The notes under the pieces were generated by a model that saw only the letters and a program-made list of their open reading frames with translations, had not been told where the DNA came from and ran no database searches. A stretch of 64,000 nucleotides of DNA from contig NZ_JAPDHV010000004.1 of NCBI RefSeq assembly GCF_025971925.1, forward strand, positions 124,001-188,000, given 5' to 3'. Positions 13,681-21,812 of the stretch are shown in pieces (the first letter of the stretch is position 1; each line of letters opens with the position of its first letter). Made by a program: the position numbers and the translations under genes. The DNA comes from Chryseobacterium oryctis. GTDB taxonomy: Bacteria > Bacteroidota > Bacteroidia > Flavobacteriales > Weeksellaceae.

Positions 13681-15828
13681 ATGAAGAAAGCATTGGCACC
13701 AATTGCTGTATTAATAGGAACTATAATTTTTGCACAGGCAAAGCAAGATACTATTAAACAAAGTACCACAAAAGATATAGAAGCAGTTACCATAACAGCC
13801 AGAAAACCGACAGTTGAGTCCAAAGTTGATAGAACTGTTTTTAATGTTGCAAACAGCTCTATTGTAGCAGGTAATACAACATGGGACGTTTTGAGGATGA
13901 CACCTTTGGTAAGTATTGATAATAACGATGCCATAAAAGCAGAAGGTGAGTCAGTTACAGTTTATATCAACGACAGAAAATCTGTTTTTACAGGTAAAGA
14001 ACTAAAAGATTATCTTGCAACGATTCCGGCTGATAATCTTTTGAAAATAGAAGTGATTACAAGCCCGTCTGCCCGTTATGAAAGTGCAGGTTCCGTCATT
14101 AATATCGTATTAAAGAAAAGAGATGATGAAGGTATAAAAGGAAGTGTTACTCTAAACAACAGACAAAATACTAAGAACTCTCAGTACGCCAATTTTAACC
14201 TGAATTATCATAGAAAGAATTTTACTCAAACCTTTATAGGAAGTTATAATGACAATATTTTTATTCAAAAAAATTCTATTCTCAACACGTTGTATGAAAA
14301 TAATAAAGTAACTCAAATTGAGGGTGAAAATGTTTATAAATCAAAAAGCCCTTCTTTTTCGTCAACTTCGGAGTTTGAGCTGAATGATAAAAACAATATT
14401 GGGCTCATCCTAGAATATTATCAGGGTAGAAACAATACTTCTTCTAACGTAGATGGAAATATTTTTGCAAACGATACTTTTCAGGAGTCATATCTACAAA
14501 GTCTGAATCAAAATGGTCTTAACCGATCTTTAGGAACCAATCTTTTTTATAAGTATTACGATAAGGAGACAAATAAAATATTAGATATCAATTTAGGGAG
14601 CAATTACAATTCTCAGTCAATTACTAATAATTTTTTTAGAACCAGCAGTTTATCATCTGTTTCGGATGAGCTTGATATTCTTTCTGACAGAGAAGCAAGA
14701 AATTATTATCTCAAAATAGATTATACGCAACCTTTGGGTAAATCAGATGCAAAATTGGAAGTAGGTGGAAAAATTGATTTTAATAACAATATTATTCCGT
14801 ACAATTTATCAGGAAATAATTTGAGTGGATTAAGAACAAATGATCAATTCCGTTATGAAGATAATATCAACTCTCTTTATTTTAATTATAGCCAAACCCT
14901 TTTCGGAAAATTAGAAACAAGAGTAGGTCTTCGTTACGAGTATATTGATTATAAAATGCGTGAAGATGTTGCAGGTACATCGAGAAGAGATTCTTATGGT
15001 ACTTTTCTTCCCAACTTATTGTTGAAGTATTCTTTTTCAGATAAGTATGATTTGAGTTTAACGTATAGCCGAAATATCTGGAGACCTTGGTATTCCGAGT
15101 TTAATCCGTTTTTGTTACCTAATAATAACGGAATGTATAATAGAGGAAATATGGATTTGAATCCTAATCCTAATGACAGAATTGTAATGAAATTTGGAAT
15201 TTCAAAAAAATATTTCCTTACAGCAAGATATATGTTTACAGACCAAGATTATTGGACTTCATATATGGTTGAAAATGATAAAACGATTGCATATCCCAAC
15301 AATTTTACCGGTAAAATTGAACGATACAATCTTTTTGCTAGTACAAACCAAACATTTCTGAAAAATAAGCTGAGTGTAAACCTTAGTTTTGGATGGAATT
15401 ATATTGACAACAGTGATTTTAACCAGAAAAACGAACTGAAAGCTAAAGATCATATCAGTTATTGGGGAGGTTCTACCAATCTTTCTTATTCTAATCTTTT
15501 TAATAAAAATATTAATGTAAGCGCTTGGGTTGAAGTTTCCAATCAGAGTAATGGTAATTCTTATGCGAATAAAACCAATGTTTTTCATAATATTTCTGTG
15601 ACTAAAATATTCCCAAAAACACAGATGGAAGCCAGTTTGCAGTTGATGAATATTTTCAAGAGACCTAATTTTGATTCAACAACATTTAGTCCTGAAGGAA
15701 CTTTCAGAAATTCAACCAGATCAGATTGGTACGGGTTTGCTCTTACCTTTGTAAAACGTTTCGGAAACCAAAAAGTAAAAGGAAATACCAAAACGGATGT
15801 AGAAAAAAGTGGAGGAGGAGAAAAATAA
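13681..15828 (+). CDS. TonB-dependent-receptor-family outer-membrane barrel protein
   Basis: 715 residues from the ATG at 13681 (MKKALAPIAVLIG; the earlier in-frame start lacks a signal peptide). Plug features are DIEAVTITARKP, VYINDRKSVFTGKELKDY and IEVITSPSARYESAGSVI. The remainder is a beta barrel with GLRYEYIDY and LSLTYSRNIWRPWYSEFNPF strands, ending FVKRFG and a polar tail. It belongs to the outer-membrane barrel family without an N-terminal carboxypeptidase-like domain. It is a paralogue of the peptide-operon barrel but stands as a separate unit. Ligand unknown. Confidence 0.8.
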   Translation: MKKALAPIAVLIGTIIFAQAKQDTIKQSTTKDIEAVTITARKPTVESKVDRTVFNVANSSIVAGNTTWDVLRMTPLVSIDNNDAIKAEGESVTVYINDRKSVFTGKELKDYLATIPADNLLKIEVITSPSARYESAGSVINIVLKKRDDEGIKGSVTLNNRQNTKNSQYANFNLNYHRKNFTQTFIGSYNDNIFIQKNSILNTLYENNKVTQIEGENVYKSKSPSFSSTSEFELNDKNNIGLILEYYQGRNNTSSNVDGNIFANDTFQESYLQSLNQNGLNRSLGTNLFYKYYDKETNKILDINLGSNYNSQSITNNFFRTSSLSSVSDELDILSDREARNYYLKIDYTQPLGKSDAKLEVGGKIDFNNNIIPYNLSGNNLSGLRTNDQFRYEDNINSLYFNYSQTLFGKLETRVGLRYEYIDYKMREDVAGTSRRDSYGTFLPNLLLKYSFSDKYDLSLTYSRNIWRPWYSEFNPFLLPNNNGMYNRGNMDLNPNPNDRIVMKFGISKKYFLTARYMFTDQDYWTSYMVENDKTIAYPNNFTGKIERYNLFASTNQTFLKNKLSVNLSFGWNYIDNSDFNQKNELKAKDHISYWGGSTNLSYSNLFNKNINVSAWVEVSNQSNGNSYANKTNVFHNISVTKIFPKTQMEASLQLMNIFKRPNFDSTTFSPEGTFRNSTRSDWYGFALTFVKRFGNQKVKGNTKTDVEKSGGGEK

Positions 15829-15859
15829 TTAAATTCCAGAACTTAAATAAAATGTATAA

Positions 15860-15896
15860 AAAACCCCAGACTTCATTTGAAGTCTGGGGTTTTTTG
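15860..15896. terminator. Bidirectional terminator between the barrel and GH3 genes
   Basis: A 16-bp perfect stem (AAAACCCCAGACTTCA) with a two-base loop, A run on one side and T run on the other. It serves the two converging genes. Confidence 0.9.
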
Positions 15897-15907
15897 TTTG
15901 ATAATAA

Positions 15908-18169
15908 TTATTTTAAAGTAAATTTTACCTTAGTTTTAATGCTGTCTGAAGAATTTCCGATTTGTGCTTCAAAATCTCCGGCTTCAGCAACCCAATCTTG
16001 TTTTTCTGCGTCATAGAAGCTTAAAGCAGTTTTATCAATCGTGAAGTTTACTTCTTTTTCTTCCCCTGGATTTAAATATACTTTTTCAAAACCTTTTAAT
16101 TCTTTTGCTGGTCTTTGAACAGATGATTTTACATCAGAAATATAAAGCTGGGCTACTTCTGCACCTGCTTTTTTTCCTGTATTTTTTACCGAAACTGTAA
16201 AAGTAATTTTGTCGTCTTGAGAAATGGTTGTTTTATCGGCTTTAGCTTTTCCGAATTCAAAAGTTGTATAGCTCAAACCATGTCCGAAACTGAATAACGG
16301 TTTGATTTTTTTAGTATCATGCCAACGATATCCAACCAAAATACCTTCATTATATTTAATGTTAATAATGTTTTTTTGGTCTTTTCCTTTTCCTGCTGCT
16401 AATTCTGCTTTGTTTCCCGGATATTCTCCTAATTGATGAGCAGAATTGTCCTCAAGTTTTACAGGAAAGGTGAAAGGAAGTTTTCCTGAAGGATTGGCAT
16501 CTCCCGCCAAAATTGAAGCGATGGAGTTTCCGGCTTCAGAACCCAAATACCAAGCCTGTACAATTGTAGGAACTTCATTGAGCCAAGGCATTGCAACTGC
16601 ATTTCCTGAAACTAAAACTACCGCAAGATTTTTATTGACTTTCGCTAAAGCAGAAATTACATTATCTTGATTGTAAGGTAAGCCATAACTTTTTCTGTCA
16701 TTTCCTTCACTATCTTGAAAATCAGCTTTGTTTAATCCTCCCACGAAAATTACGTAATCAGATTTTTTTGCCAATTCTATGGCTTCATTTAATAATTCTT
16801 GTGGTGAACGATCGTCTTTTAAATTCTGACCAGATTTTACGCCATTGTATTCTCCTCCGATATCTCCAACATAACCTCTCGCGAATTGTACATCAGATTG
16901 CTTCCCGAATCTTGCTTTAATCCCGTCTAAAGGTAAGGTTTCATATTTTACTTTTAATGAAGAAGAACCTCCGCCGACAGTCATTATTTTGATGGCATTT
17001 TCACCAATTACGGCAATTTTTTTAGTTTTATTGATGTCAATAGGAAGTACATTTCCTTGGTTTTTCAATAGAACAATTCCTTCTTCTCCGATTTCTTTAG
17101 CAATTGCTTTATGTTCTTCAGAAGCAATATTTCCGAAAGGTTTGTTCTTGTTCATCGTTGTTTTATAAGCTAAACGAAGAACTCTGGTAACTTTGTCGTC
17201 AAGTTCTTTTGTGCCTACTTTTCCTTCTTTAATAAGTTTTAAATAAGGTTTAGCTAAATAATAACTGTCATATGCATTAGAGTTTCCTTCAGAAAGTCCA
17301 TTTGTCCAGCTTCCAAATTCTAGGTCAAGCCCGTTGTGAATGGCTTGTTCCGTATTATTCGCAGCTCCCCAATCAGAAACAACTACGCCTTTGTATCCCC
17401 ATTTTCCTTTTAAAATATCATTGATGAGGTATTTGTTATGACTTGCAATTTGACCTTTATAATAATCATAAGCACCCATTATCGTCCAAGAATCACCTTC
17501 TGTAACCGCAGCTTTGAATGGTGGAAGATAAATTTCGTGTAAAGTTCTGTCATCTATAATCACATTGCTTGTGTGGCGGAACATTTCCTGATTATTAAGA
17601 GCAAAATGCTTCACAGAAGTAGCAACACCATTTGATTGTACTCCCTGAATGTAAGGAACTACCATTTTTGAAGTTAAATAAGGGTCTTCACCCATATATT
17701 CGAAGTTTCTTCCGTTAAGTGGTGTTCTGTAAATATTTACTCCTGGTCCTAAAAGAATGTCTTTTTTTCTGTAACGGGCTTCCTCACCCAGAGCTTTACC
17801 ATAGTTCCAGGACATTTTTTTGTTCCAAGTGGCTGAAAGTGCAGTAAGAGCAGGATAAGCAATAATTGAATCATTCGTCCAACCTGCTTGATCCCATTCG
17901 TCCCACATTACTTCGGGACGAACTCCATGAGGTCCGTCAGTTGTCCAAAATTCAGGGATTCCCAACCTTGGTACGCCCGGTGAACTGAATTTTGACTGAG
18001 CATGGATCATTGCAATTTTTTCTTCTAAAGTCATTCTGGAAAGGGCATCCTGAACGCGCTGTTCAATAGATTTTGATTCATCTAGATAAACTGGTAGAGT
18101 AGTATTCTGAGCCATGTAAGAAGCTGAAATTATAGAAAATAAACTTACTATGGTAGTTTTCTTTAACAT
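15908..18169 (-). CDS. bglX: Glycoside hydrolase family 3 beta-glucosidase, secreted
   Basis: 753 residues with a signal peptide (about 1-20, ending SYMAQ). The GH3 barrel spans about 40-370: TDGPHGVRPE, NGRNFEYMGEDP, VKHFALNNQE (186-195) and nucleophile Asp266 in VVSDWGA. The second alpha/beta domain (about 400-600) supplies the general acid, and the C-terminal Fn3-like domain begins near FGHGLSYTTFEF. Length and order match BglX-type periplasmic beta-glucosidases, which release terminal glucose or xylose from beta-linked oligosaccharides. A second GH3 gene at 58517-60725 is a distant paralogue. Confidence 0.85.
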   Translation of the reverse strand: MLKKTTIVSLFSIISASYMAQNTTLPVYLDESKSIEQRVQDALSRMTLEEKIAMIHAQSKFSSPGVPRLGIPEFWTTDGPHGVRPEVMWDEWDQAGWTNDSIIAYPALTALSATWNKKMSWNYGKALGEEARYRKKDILLGPGVNIYRTPLNGRNFEYMGEDPYLTSKMVVPYIQGVQSNGVATSVKHFALNNQEMFRHTSNVIIDDRTLHEIYLPPFKAAVTEGDSWTIMGAYDYYKGQIASHNKYLINDILKGKWGYKGVVVSDWGAANNTEQAIHNGLDLEFGSWTNGLSEGNSNAYDSYYLAKPYLKLIKEGKVGTKELDDKVTRVLRLAYKTTMNKNKPFGNIASEEHKAIAKEIGEEGIVLLKNQGNVLPIDINKTKKIAVIGENAIKIMTVGGGSSSLKVKYETLPLDGIKARFGKQSDVQFARGYVGDIGGEYNGVKSGQNLKDDRSPQELLNEAIELAKKSDYVIFVGGLNKADFQDSEGNDRKSYGLPYNQDNVISALAKVNKNLAVVLVSGNAVAMPWLNEVPTIVQAWYLGSEAGNSIASILAGDANPSGKLPFTFPVKLEDNSAHQLGEYPGNKAELAAGKGKDQKNIINIKYNEGILVGYRWHDTKKIKPLFSFGHGLSYTTFEFGKAKADKTTISQDDKITFTVSVKNTGKKAGAEVAQLYISDVKSSVQRPAKELKGFEKVYLNPGEEKEVNFTIDKTALSFYDAEKQDWVAEAGDFEAQIGNSSDSIKTKVKFTLK

Positions 18170-18270
18170 AAAAATCTTTTTATTGATTAAAAATAAAAAT
18201 AAGTAAAAATATTATTATCTCAAATTGAGAAAATATGAATTTTTATTAATCTTGTTTTTTTTAAGATTTT

Positions 18271-18314
18271 AAATAAAAAGACATCGTTTCAGAAAAAAGA
18301 CCTGAAACGATGTC
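18271..18314 (-). terminator. Intrinsic terminator of the metNIQ operon
   Basis: 13-bp perfect stem (GACATCGTTTCAG) and a T-rich stretch on the minus strand, just after metQ. Confidence 0.85.
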
Positions 18315-18340
18315 AAAATATATAATAATAGAAAATTTGA

Positions 18341-19153
18341 TTATTTCCAGCCTTTTACAGCTCCTCCTTTGAAGATTTCTTCTGCCTTTTTGGCAACTTC
18401 ATCAGACTGATATGCCTGTACAAAATCTTTAACTTTTTTAGAGTTTTGATTATCAATTCTTGATGCAATAATGTTGACATAAGGAGAGTCTTTATCTTCT
18501 TTAAAAATACCTTGTTTTTCTGCATCTAATCCTGCTTGTGCTGCAAAATTGTTATTAATAATAGCAATAACGACTTCTTTGTCATCTAAAACTCGGGGTA
18601 ATTGCGGTGCTTCAATTTCAAGAATTTTCAGTTGTTTAGGATTTTCAGTAATATCCGTTACTTTTGGTAATAATCCGACACCGTCTTTTAATTTTAATAA
18701 TCCGTTTTTTTGTAATAGAAGCAATGAACGTCCTCCATTTGTCGGGTCATTAGGAATGACGATTGTACTTCCGTTCTGAAGTTCATTGATGCTTTTTATC
18801 TTTTTTGAATAAGCAACAATCGGATATACAAACGTTTTTCCAACAACAGCTAATTTATAACCTCTTTGTTTTGACTGTTCATCTAGATATGGAACATGTT
18901 GGAAGGCGTTGGCATCAATATCACCATTGTTTAAGGATTCATTCGGAACTACATAATCATTAAAGGAAACAAGTTCTACATCGAGGTTGTATTTCTCTTT
19001 GGCTACTTTTTTTGCGGTTTCCGCAATTTCCTGTTCTGGCCCTGATGTGATACCTATTTTAATATAATCAGCATCATCTTTCTTTGGAGAATTACAAGCT
19101 GATAATAGCAACAAACCAGCAGTGAATATACCTAAAATTTTTATTTTTTTCAT
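18341..19153 (-). CDS. metQ: Methionine ABC transporter substrate-binding lipoprotein
   Basis: 270 residues. Lipoprotein signal MKKIKILGIFTAGLLLLSAC with lipid Cys20. The NlpA/MetQ signature is seen in KIGITSGPEQEIAETAKKVA, ANAFQHVPYLDEQ and VVGKTFVYPI. It binds methionine outside the inner membrane and delivers it to MetI/MetN. It is the last gene of metNIQ, 71 bases after metI, with a terminator behind it. Confidence 0.9.
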   Translation of the reverse strand: MKKIKILGIFTAGLLLLSACNSPKKDDADYIKIGITSGPEQEIAETAKKVAKEKYNLDVELVSFNDYVVPNESLNNGDIDANAFQHVPYLDEQSKQRGYKLAVVGKTFVYPIVAYSKKIKSINELQNGSTIVIPNDPTNGGRSLLLLQKNGLLKLKDGVGLLPKVTDITENPKQLKILEIEAPQLPRVLDDKEVVIAIINNNFAAQAGLDAEKQGIFKEDKDSPYVNIIASRIDNQNSKKVKDFVQAYQSDEVAKKAEEIFKGGAVKGWK

Positions 19154-19224
19154 GATAAATTATTTTCTTTTGTTAATGTTTTGGTGACAAATCTTAGTCA
19201 TATTATTTTTGTTTGAATTGAATT

Positions 19225-19881
19225 TTAACGGTGGTCAAATCTTTTTGCCAGTCTATCACCTGAAAACTGAATGATAAAAACGATTGCAACGAGTAATCCT
19301 AAAACAAGATTCATAATTACCGCATCATAACCGATATATCCGTATTGATACCCGATTTGTCCCAATCCACCAGCTCCAACAGTTCCTCCCATAGCTGAAT
19401 ATCCAACTAAAGTGATGAGTGTAATCGTGGCATTATTAATTAATGAAGGAAGCGCTTCTGGAAGCAAAACTTTTTTGATAATCTGAAATGGAGTAGCACC
19501 CAAAGCCCTAGCTGTTTCAATCAAACCGTTGGGAACTTCCAAAAGGCTGTTTTCTACCAGTCTTGCAATAAAAGGAGCTGCACCAATGCTCAATGGAACT
19601 AATGCTGCATTCATACCAATAGATGTTCCTACTAAACTTCTGGTAAACGGAATCATCCATACAATCAAAATAATGAATGGTATGGAACGAAAAATATTAA
19701 CTAAAATAGATAGGGTTCTATTATAAACTACATTTTCCAATAATTGTCCTTTTCTAGTCAGAAACAAAAGAATTCCGATGGGTAATCCTAAAACAAACCC
19801 GAAAAATCCTGACACAAATGTCATATAGATTGTCTCCCAAACTCCCTTTGATAAAAGCGAGATTACCGTATCACTAAGCAT
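19225..19881 (-). CDS. metI: Methionine ABC transporter permease
   Basis: 218 residues with about five membrane segments. The EAA loop is visible as ETARALGATPFQIIKKVLLPEALP, the contact site for the ATPase, and the SRSIPF-like segment NIFRSIPFIILIVW is typical of MetI. It overlaps metN by eight bases, implying translational coupling. Confidence 0.9.
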   Translation of the reverse strand: MLSDTVISLLSKGVWETIYMTFVSGFFGFVLGLPIGILLFLTRKGQLLENVVYNRTLSILVNIFRSIPFIILIVWMIPFTRSLVGTSIGMNAALVPLSIGAAPFIARLVENSLLEVPNGLIETARALGATPFQIIKKVLLPEALPSLINNATITLITLVGYSAMGGTVGAGGLGQIGYQYGYIGYDAVIMNLVLGLLVAIVFIIQFSGDRLAKRFDHR

Positions 19882-20902
19882 ATCCTCTTACTGTATTTTG
19901 AATTTTGTTTTGATTGAAATAATAGATAGCTTGTTGGTTTTCTTCTTCATCACCCTGAAGCTGTAACAATAATTTTCCGAAGTTGGAATCTCCAAGATAT
20001 TCAACATCTGCCTTCAAAAGTTTGTACGGAATTTTATATTTATCATAAACTATTGAAAGTAATTCTTCAACAGATACATGCTCATCAACTTCAACTTCAA
20101 CAAGCGGAAATAATCCTTCTTGCGGAGCTTTTTGGAGTTTTTTATTTAGTTCTTGAGGTATAGTCATTTCACTTGAGTTTAAAAATTGTTTGATAATAGG
20201 ATTCTCTTTATTTGAAATAATTTCACTTAAAGTTCCTTTTGCTAAAAGTTTCCCTTTGTCTATTACTGCAACATGGTTACAGACCGTTTTGATGACTTCC
20301 ATTTCGTGGGTTATTAGTAAAATTGTAATTCCTAATCTTAGGTTGATATCTCTTAATAACTGTAAAATGGATTGTGTTGTTGCAGGATCTAGTGCACTCG
20401 TTGCTTCATCACAAAGTAGGAGGTAAGGGTCGTTTGCCAGAGCTCTGGCAATTGCTACTCTTTGTTTTTGTCCTCCCGAAAGATTTTTTGGATATTCATC
20501 TTTTTTATCTTCCAAACCAACAATTTTCAATAAATCATTTACTTTTCTGTTAATTTCAGCCTTGTTAACGTTGTCTAATTCTAAAGGAAGGGCAATGTTT
20601 TCAAAAACGGTTCTTGAAGAAAGTAAATTGAAATGCTGAAAAATCATTCCGATTTTCTTTCGCTCTTTTGCTAATTGCTTAGAATTTAATTTTGTGAAAT
20701 CTTTTCCGTTGATTATAATTTCACCGCTATCAGGTTTTTCCAGCAAATTTACTGTTCTGATTAGTGTACTTTTTCCAGCTCCCGAAAATCCGATAATTCC
20801 GACAATATCACCTTGTTCGATACTAAGGCTTACATTATCCAAAGCTCTGAAAGACTGTTTTTTCTGATGAAAAGTTTTTATAATATTTTTTATCTCTATC
20901 AT
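19874..20902 (-). CDS. metN: Methionine ABC transporter ATP-binding protein
   Basis: 342 residues. Walker A GFSGAGKSTLIR (about 37-48), signature LSGGQKQRVAIARALA, Walker B LLLCDEATSALDP and an H-loop in LITHEMEV. The C-terminal ~90 residues form the NIL-type domain that binds methionine and inhibits transport in MetN. It is the first gene of the operon, preceded by a leader with a Met-rich peptide and a terminator. Confidence 0.9.
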   Translation of the reverse strand: MIEIKNIIKTFHQKKQSFRALDNVSLSIEQGDIVGIIGFSGAGKSTLIRTVNLLEKPDSGEIIINGKDFTKLNSKQLAKERKKIGMIFQHFNLLSSRTVFENIALPLELDNVNKAEINRKVNDLLKIVGLEDKKDEYPKNLSGGQKQRVAIARALANDPYLLLCDEATSALDPATTQSILQLLRDINLRLGITILLITHEMEVIKTVCNHVAVIDKGKLLAKGTLSEIISNKENPIIKQFLNSSEMTIPQELNKKLQKAPQEGLFPLVEVEVDEHVSVEELLSIVYDKYKIPYKLLKADVEYLGDSNFGKLLLQLQGDEEENQQAIYYFNQNKIQNTVRGYA

Positions 20903-20921
20903 TTTATTATTCTTATTTAAA

Positions 20922-20953
20922 CAAAAAAGGCTCTACAACATGGTAAAGCCTTT
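20922..20953 (-). terminator. Attenuator-type terminator in the metNIQ leader
   Basis: On the minus strand an 11-bp stem (AAAGGCTTTAC/GTAGAGCCTTT, one G-T pair) with a six-base loop is followed by six T. It lies between the Met-rich leader ORF and metN, so it can stop transcription before the operon unless an alternative fold forms. Confidence 0.75.
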
Positions 20954-20978
20954 AGAAATATGTCATAAATAAATAAGG

Positions 20979-21050
20979 TCAACCATGAGAATATCTGATT
21001 TTTGGCATACTACAATACATCATCATTGTATTAATGATGTTTTTTGCCAT
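20979..21050 (-). CDS. Methionine-rich leader peptide of metNIQ
   Basis: A 23-codon ORF beginning MAKNIINTMMMYCSM: five of 23 residues are Met, with three in a row. It lies about 47 bases after a good -7 element and is followed, 25 bases after its stop, by an intrinsic terminator. The DNA around the Met codons can fold two ways: CATCATT...AATGATG, or AATACA...TGTATT. This fits ribosome-stalling attenuation responding to charged tRNA-Met (inference). It is too short to be found by ordinary gene calling. Confidence 0.65.
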   Translation of the reverse strand: MAKNIINTMMMYCSMPKIRYSHG

Positions 21051-21103
21051 TGAACTATTCTTAAAATTAGTTTTCATTTTTTATTATATCCTGAATACGG
21101 ATG

Positions 21104-21111
21104 CAAATATA
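21104..21111 (-). promoter_or_regulatory. -7 promoter element TATATTTG for the metNIQ leader
   Basis: Exact TAnnTTTG match on the minus strand. Upstream of it, at 21128-21148, is an 8-5-8 inverted repeat (AGTCTACT, five A, AGTGGACT; one G-T pair) that could be an operator. The rest of the gap up to 21351 shows no gene. Confidence 0.6.
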
Positions 21112-21351
21112 AGACATAAATTTCTTTAGTCTACTAAAAAAGTGGACTTTATTTATGTTAAATTTTATTAATGTTGTTTATCATTCTGATTTTCAGTTGT
21201 TTTTTTAGTAGGTTTGGAATGTCGAAAAATTATATATTGTTAGTGTTGGCTGTGATTTAGTCTTTTTTTACCTTCCGAACTTATCATAGATCATGATTTA
21301 GAAATAATAAGAAACCTAACTTTAAACTATCAATTTAAAAAGAATAAAATA

Positions 21352-21648
21352 ATGGAAAGAACAGAAGTTGTTTTAGGAAATGTGAAAGGAGAAGTACAGC
21401 TTTTTTCGGATGACAATAAAGCTGGAAAAATGGATATATCGGTAATAGGAAATAAACTAACGGTTTATCATACAGAAGTTAATCCAGAATATGAAGGGAG
21501 AGGCTTTGCGAAATTATTACTGGAAAAATTAGTTTCTTATGCAAGAAAAAATGACTTGAAAATTGTACCTCTTTGTCCTTATGTTCATGCTCAATTCAAG
21601 CGTCATCCGGAAGAATATAATGATGTTTGGTTTAAAGAAGGATTGTAA
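21352..21648 (+). CDS. Small GNAT-family N-acetyltransferase (YjdJ type)
   Basis: 98 residues. The acetyl-CoA-binding loop is visible as VNPEYEGRGFAKLLLEKLVSYA, and LKIVPLCPYVHAQFKRHPE is the usual C-terminal signature of this short GNAT subfamily. Cytoplasmic; acceptor unknown. Single-gene unit with a terminator behind it. Confidence 0.85.
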   Translation: MERTEVVLGNVKGEVQLFSDDNKAGKMDISVIGNKLTVYHTEVNPEYEGRGFAKLLLEKLVSYARKNDLKIVPLCPYVHAQFKRHPEEYNDVWFKEGL

Positions 21649-21666
21649 AAATGTAATGATTTTTTG

Positions 21667-21696
21667 AAAAGCTCTCTTTAGTAAGGGAGCTTTTTT
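21667..21696 (+). terminator. Intrinsic terminator after the GNAT gene
   Basis: Stem AAAGCTC/GAGCTTT with an extended T run. Confidence 0.75.
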
Positions 21697-21812
21697 ATAA
21701 CAGTCAAGTTTTCAATTATTAACATTATTTGGAATCATCATCATAGATTGAAACTAGGCTAAAGTCAAAAAAAATCCCGAATTTTGCACTCCTTCAATAA
21801 TTCAGAATATTC

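Noticed and set aside
20922..21111. SAM riboswitch in the metNIQ leader.
   Set aside because: I could not build a known SAM-riboswitch core. The Met-rich ORF plus terminator explains the leader better.
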